Source: Hydractinia symbiolongicarpus (taxonomy: Eukaryota > Cnidaria > Hydrozoa > Anthoathecata > Hydractiniidae). From it: DNA of 64,000 nt. Below the pieces are notes generated by a model. That model saw nothing but the letters and a program-made list of their open reading frames with translations. It had not been told where the DNA came from and did no database searches. Where the stretch lies: contig NC_079881.1 of the NCBI RefSeq assembly GCF_029227915.1, forward strand, positions 29,613,501 to 29,677,500, in the 5' to 3' direction. Both the position numbers and the translations under genes were made by a program. Positions 63,693-64,000 of this stretch are shown piece by piece; the stretch's first letter is position 1, and each line of letters begins with the position of its first letter.

Positions 63693-64000
63693 CTAATTAG
63701 CGCTGGCATACTGCGCAGATTGAAGTTTTTTCAAAATTTCATCTTTGGCTTCTTGCCTGCCTTGTGCCACCAACTCTGCGCGTTCATTCTCGTTGATGGA
63801 TTTCACAGCTTTTCTCGTTCGTTGTCGGATCTGCTCCTTGAGTATCATGTAGCGCTGTTTTTCCTGCATGATCCATGTAAACTCGTAGTCTGAAATTGTA
63901 CCATTTTGGATCGCTCTGGAAATCTTATCGTATACAGTGTCTAGCTTCGACTCTGCCAGGAGTTTGATGCATTCGTGCTTGTGCACCTTGTGCTCTAGTC
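63693..64000 (-). CDS. C-terminal part of a helical, highly charged protein of unknown function (runs off the window)
   Basis: The frame is open from the window edge to a TAG at 63,693-63,695, giving 101 visible residues. There is no ATG at the visible left end: a GTG at 63,984-63,986 is in frame, but codons for LEHK precede it, so the gene almost certainly continues beyond 64,000. The visible part is all-helical in character. KHECIKLLAESKLDTVYDKI is followed by a segment with ISDYEFTWIM, then a long Lys/Arg/Glu/Gln-rich stretch (EQIRQRTRKAV to RQEAKDEILKKLQ) that could form a coiled coil. No membrane segment or catalytic motif is visible. The layout recalls the C-terminal half of a protein family I associate with invertebrate mobile elements, whose N-terminus is hydrophobic and glycine-rich, but this is memory without a search. 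It converges on the SAP-like gene with a 34-bp gap. Confidence 0.55.
   Translation of the reverse strand, partial: LEHKVHKHECIKLLAESKLDTVYDKISRAIQNGTISDYEFTWIMQEKQRYMILKEQIRQRTRKAVKSINENERAELVAQGRQEAKDEILKKLQSAQYASAN

Noticed and set aside
63274-63893. Other overlapping frames at 63274, 63419 (minus) and 63684 (plus)
   Set aside because: They overlap the better supported small genes, have no recognisable pattern, and share space only by chance.

Overview
The window is almost entirely one eukaryotic satellite array. From base 1 to about 61,760 it is a single head-to-tail array, all in one orientation, of a roughly 373-bp monomer: about 165 copies by position counting. There is no single-copy DNA inside it and no convincing gene. 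The small open frames in the array recur at the same monomer phase and are shadows of the repeat. CpG is abundant, which fits a lightly methylated genome and suggests an invertebrate animal, possibly a cnidarian or mollusc. I cannot name the species. A long, higher-order-organised satellite is typical of pericentromeric or centromeric heterochromatin, but that role is inferred.

The array is a mosaic of nested segmental duplications. These include a 2,133-bp six-monomer block (7,200 and 9,333), a 2,988-bp offset pair (about 11,660 and 14,648), a 747-bp dimer (13,212), a nearly perfect 1,493-bp tetramer (23,216), a 2,233-bp hexamer repeated from about 26,790, offsets of 3,354 and 1,118 bp within 31,100-36,700, and a long-range match between about 39,200-42,130 and 51,440-53,630. 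Two monomer types alternate. One is marked by TTTAGCGATATT and TTGCATCGC, the other by TTTCGTG and TTGTATGGC. The monomer also looks like an ancient dimer of two roughly 185-bp halves.

At 61,760 the satellite stops abruptly in mid-monomer and unrelated, gene-dense DNA begins. The last 2.2 kb holds four intronless, tightly spaced genes: an ankyrin-repeat gene of 27-residue units broken by a one-base loss, a small protein with an OB-fold-like strand pattern, a small SAP-like protein with two CxxC pairs, and the C-terminal part of a helical protein on the minus strand that runs off the window. The gene 3' ends carry hairpins with 4-nt loops. Two of the genes share a TATAATAAA(A)GAGA motif directly before the ATG. 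About 300 bp of non-coding DNA upstream of the ankyrin gene contains CRE-like, NRF-1-like and kappaB-like sites.

The simplest reading is that the left end of a large virus-like mobile element (Polinton/Maverick-like, or an endogenised large-DNA-virus fragment) has inserted into a satellite array. No hallmark gene (DNA polymerase B, integrase, capsid, packaging ATPase) is inside the window, so the class stays a hypothesis. It makes a testable prediction: the satellite should resume beyond 64,000 at the point in the monomer where it is broken here.
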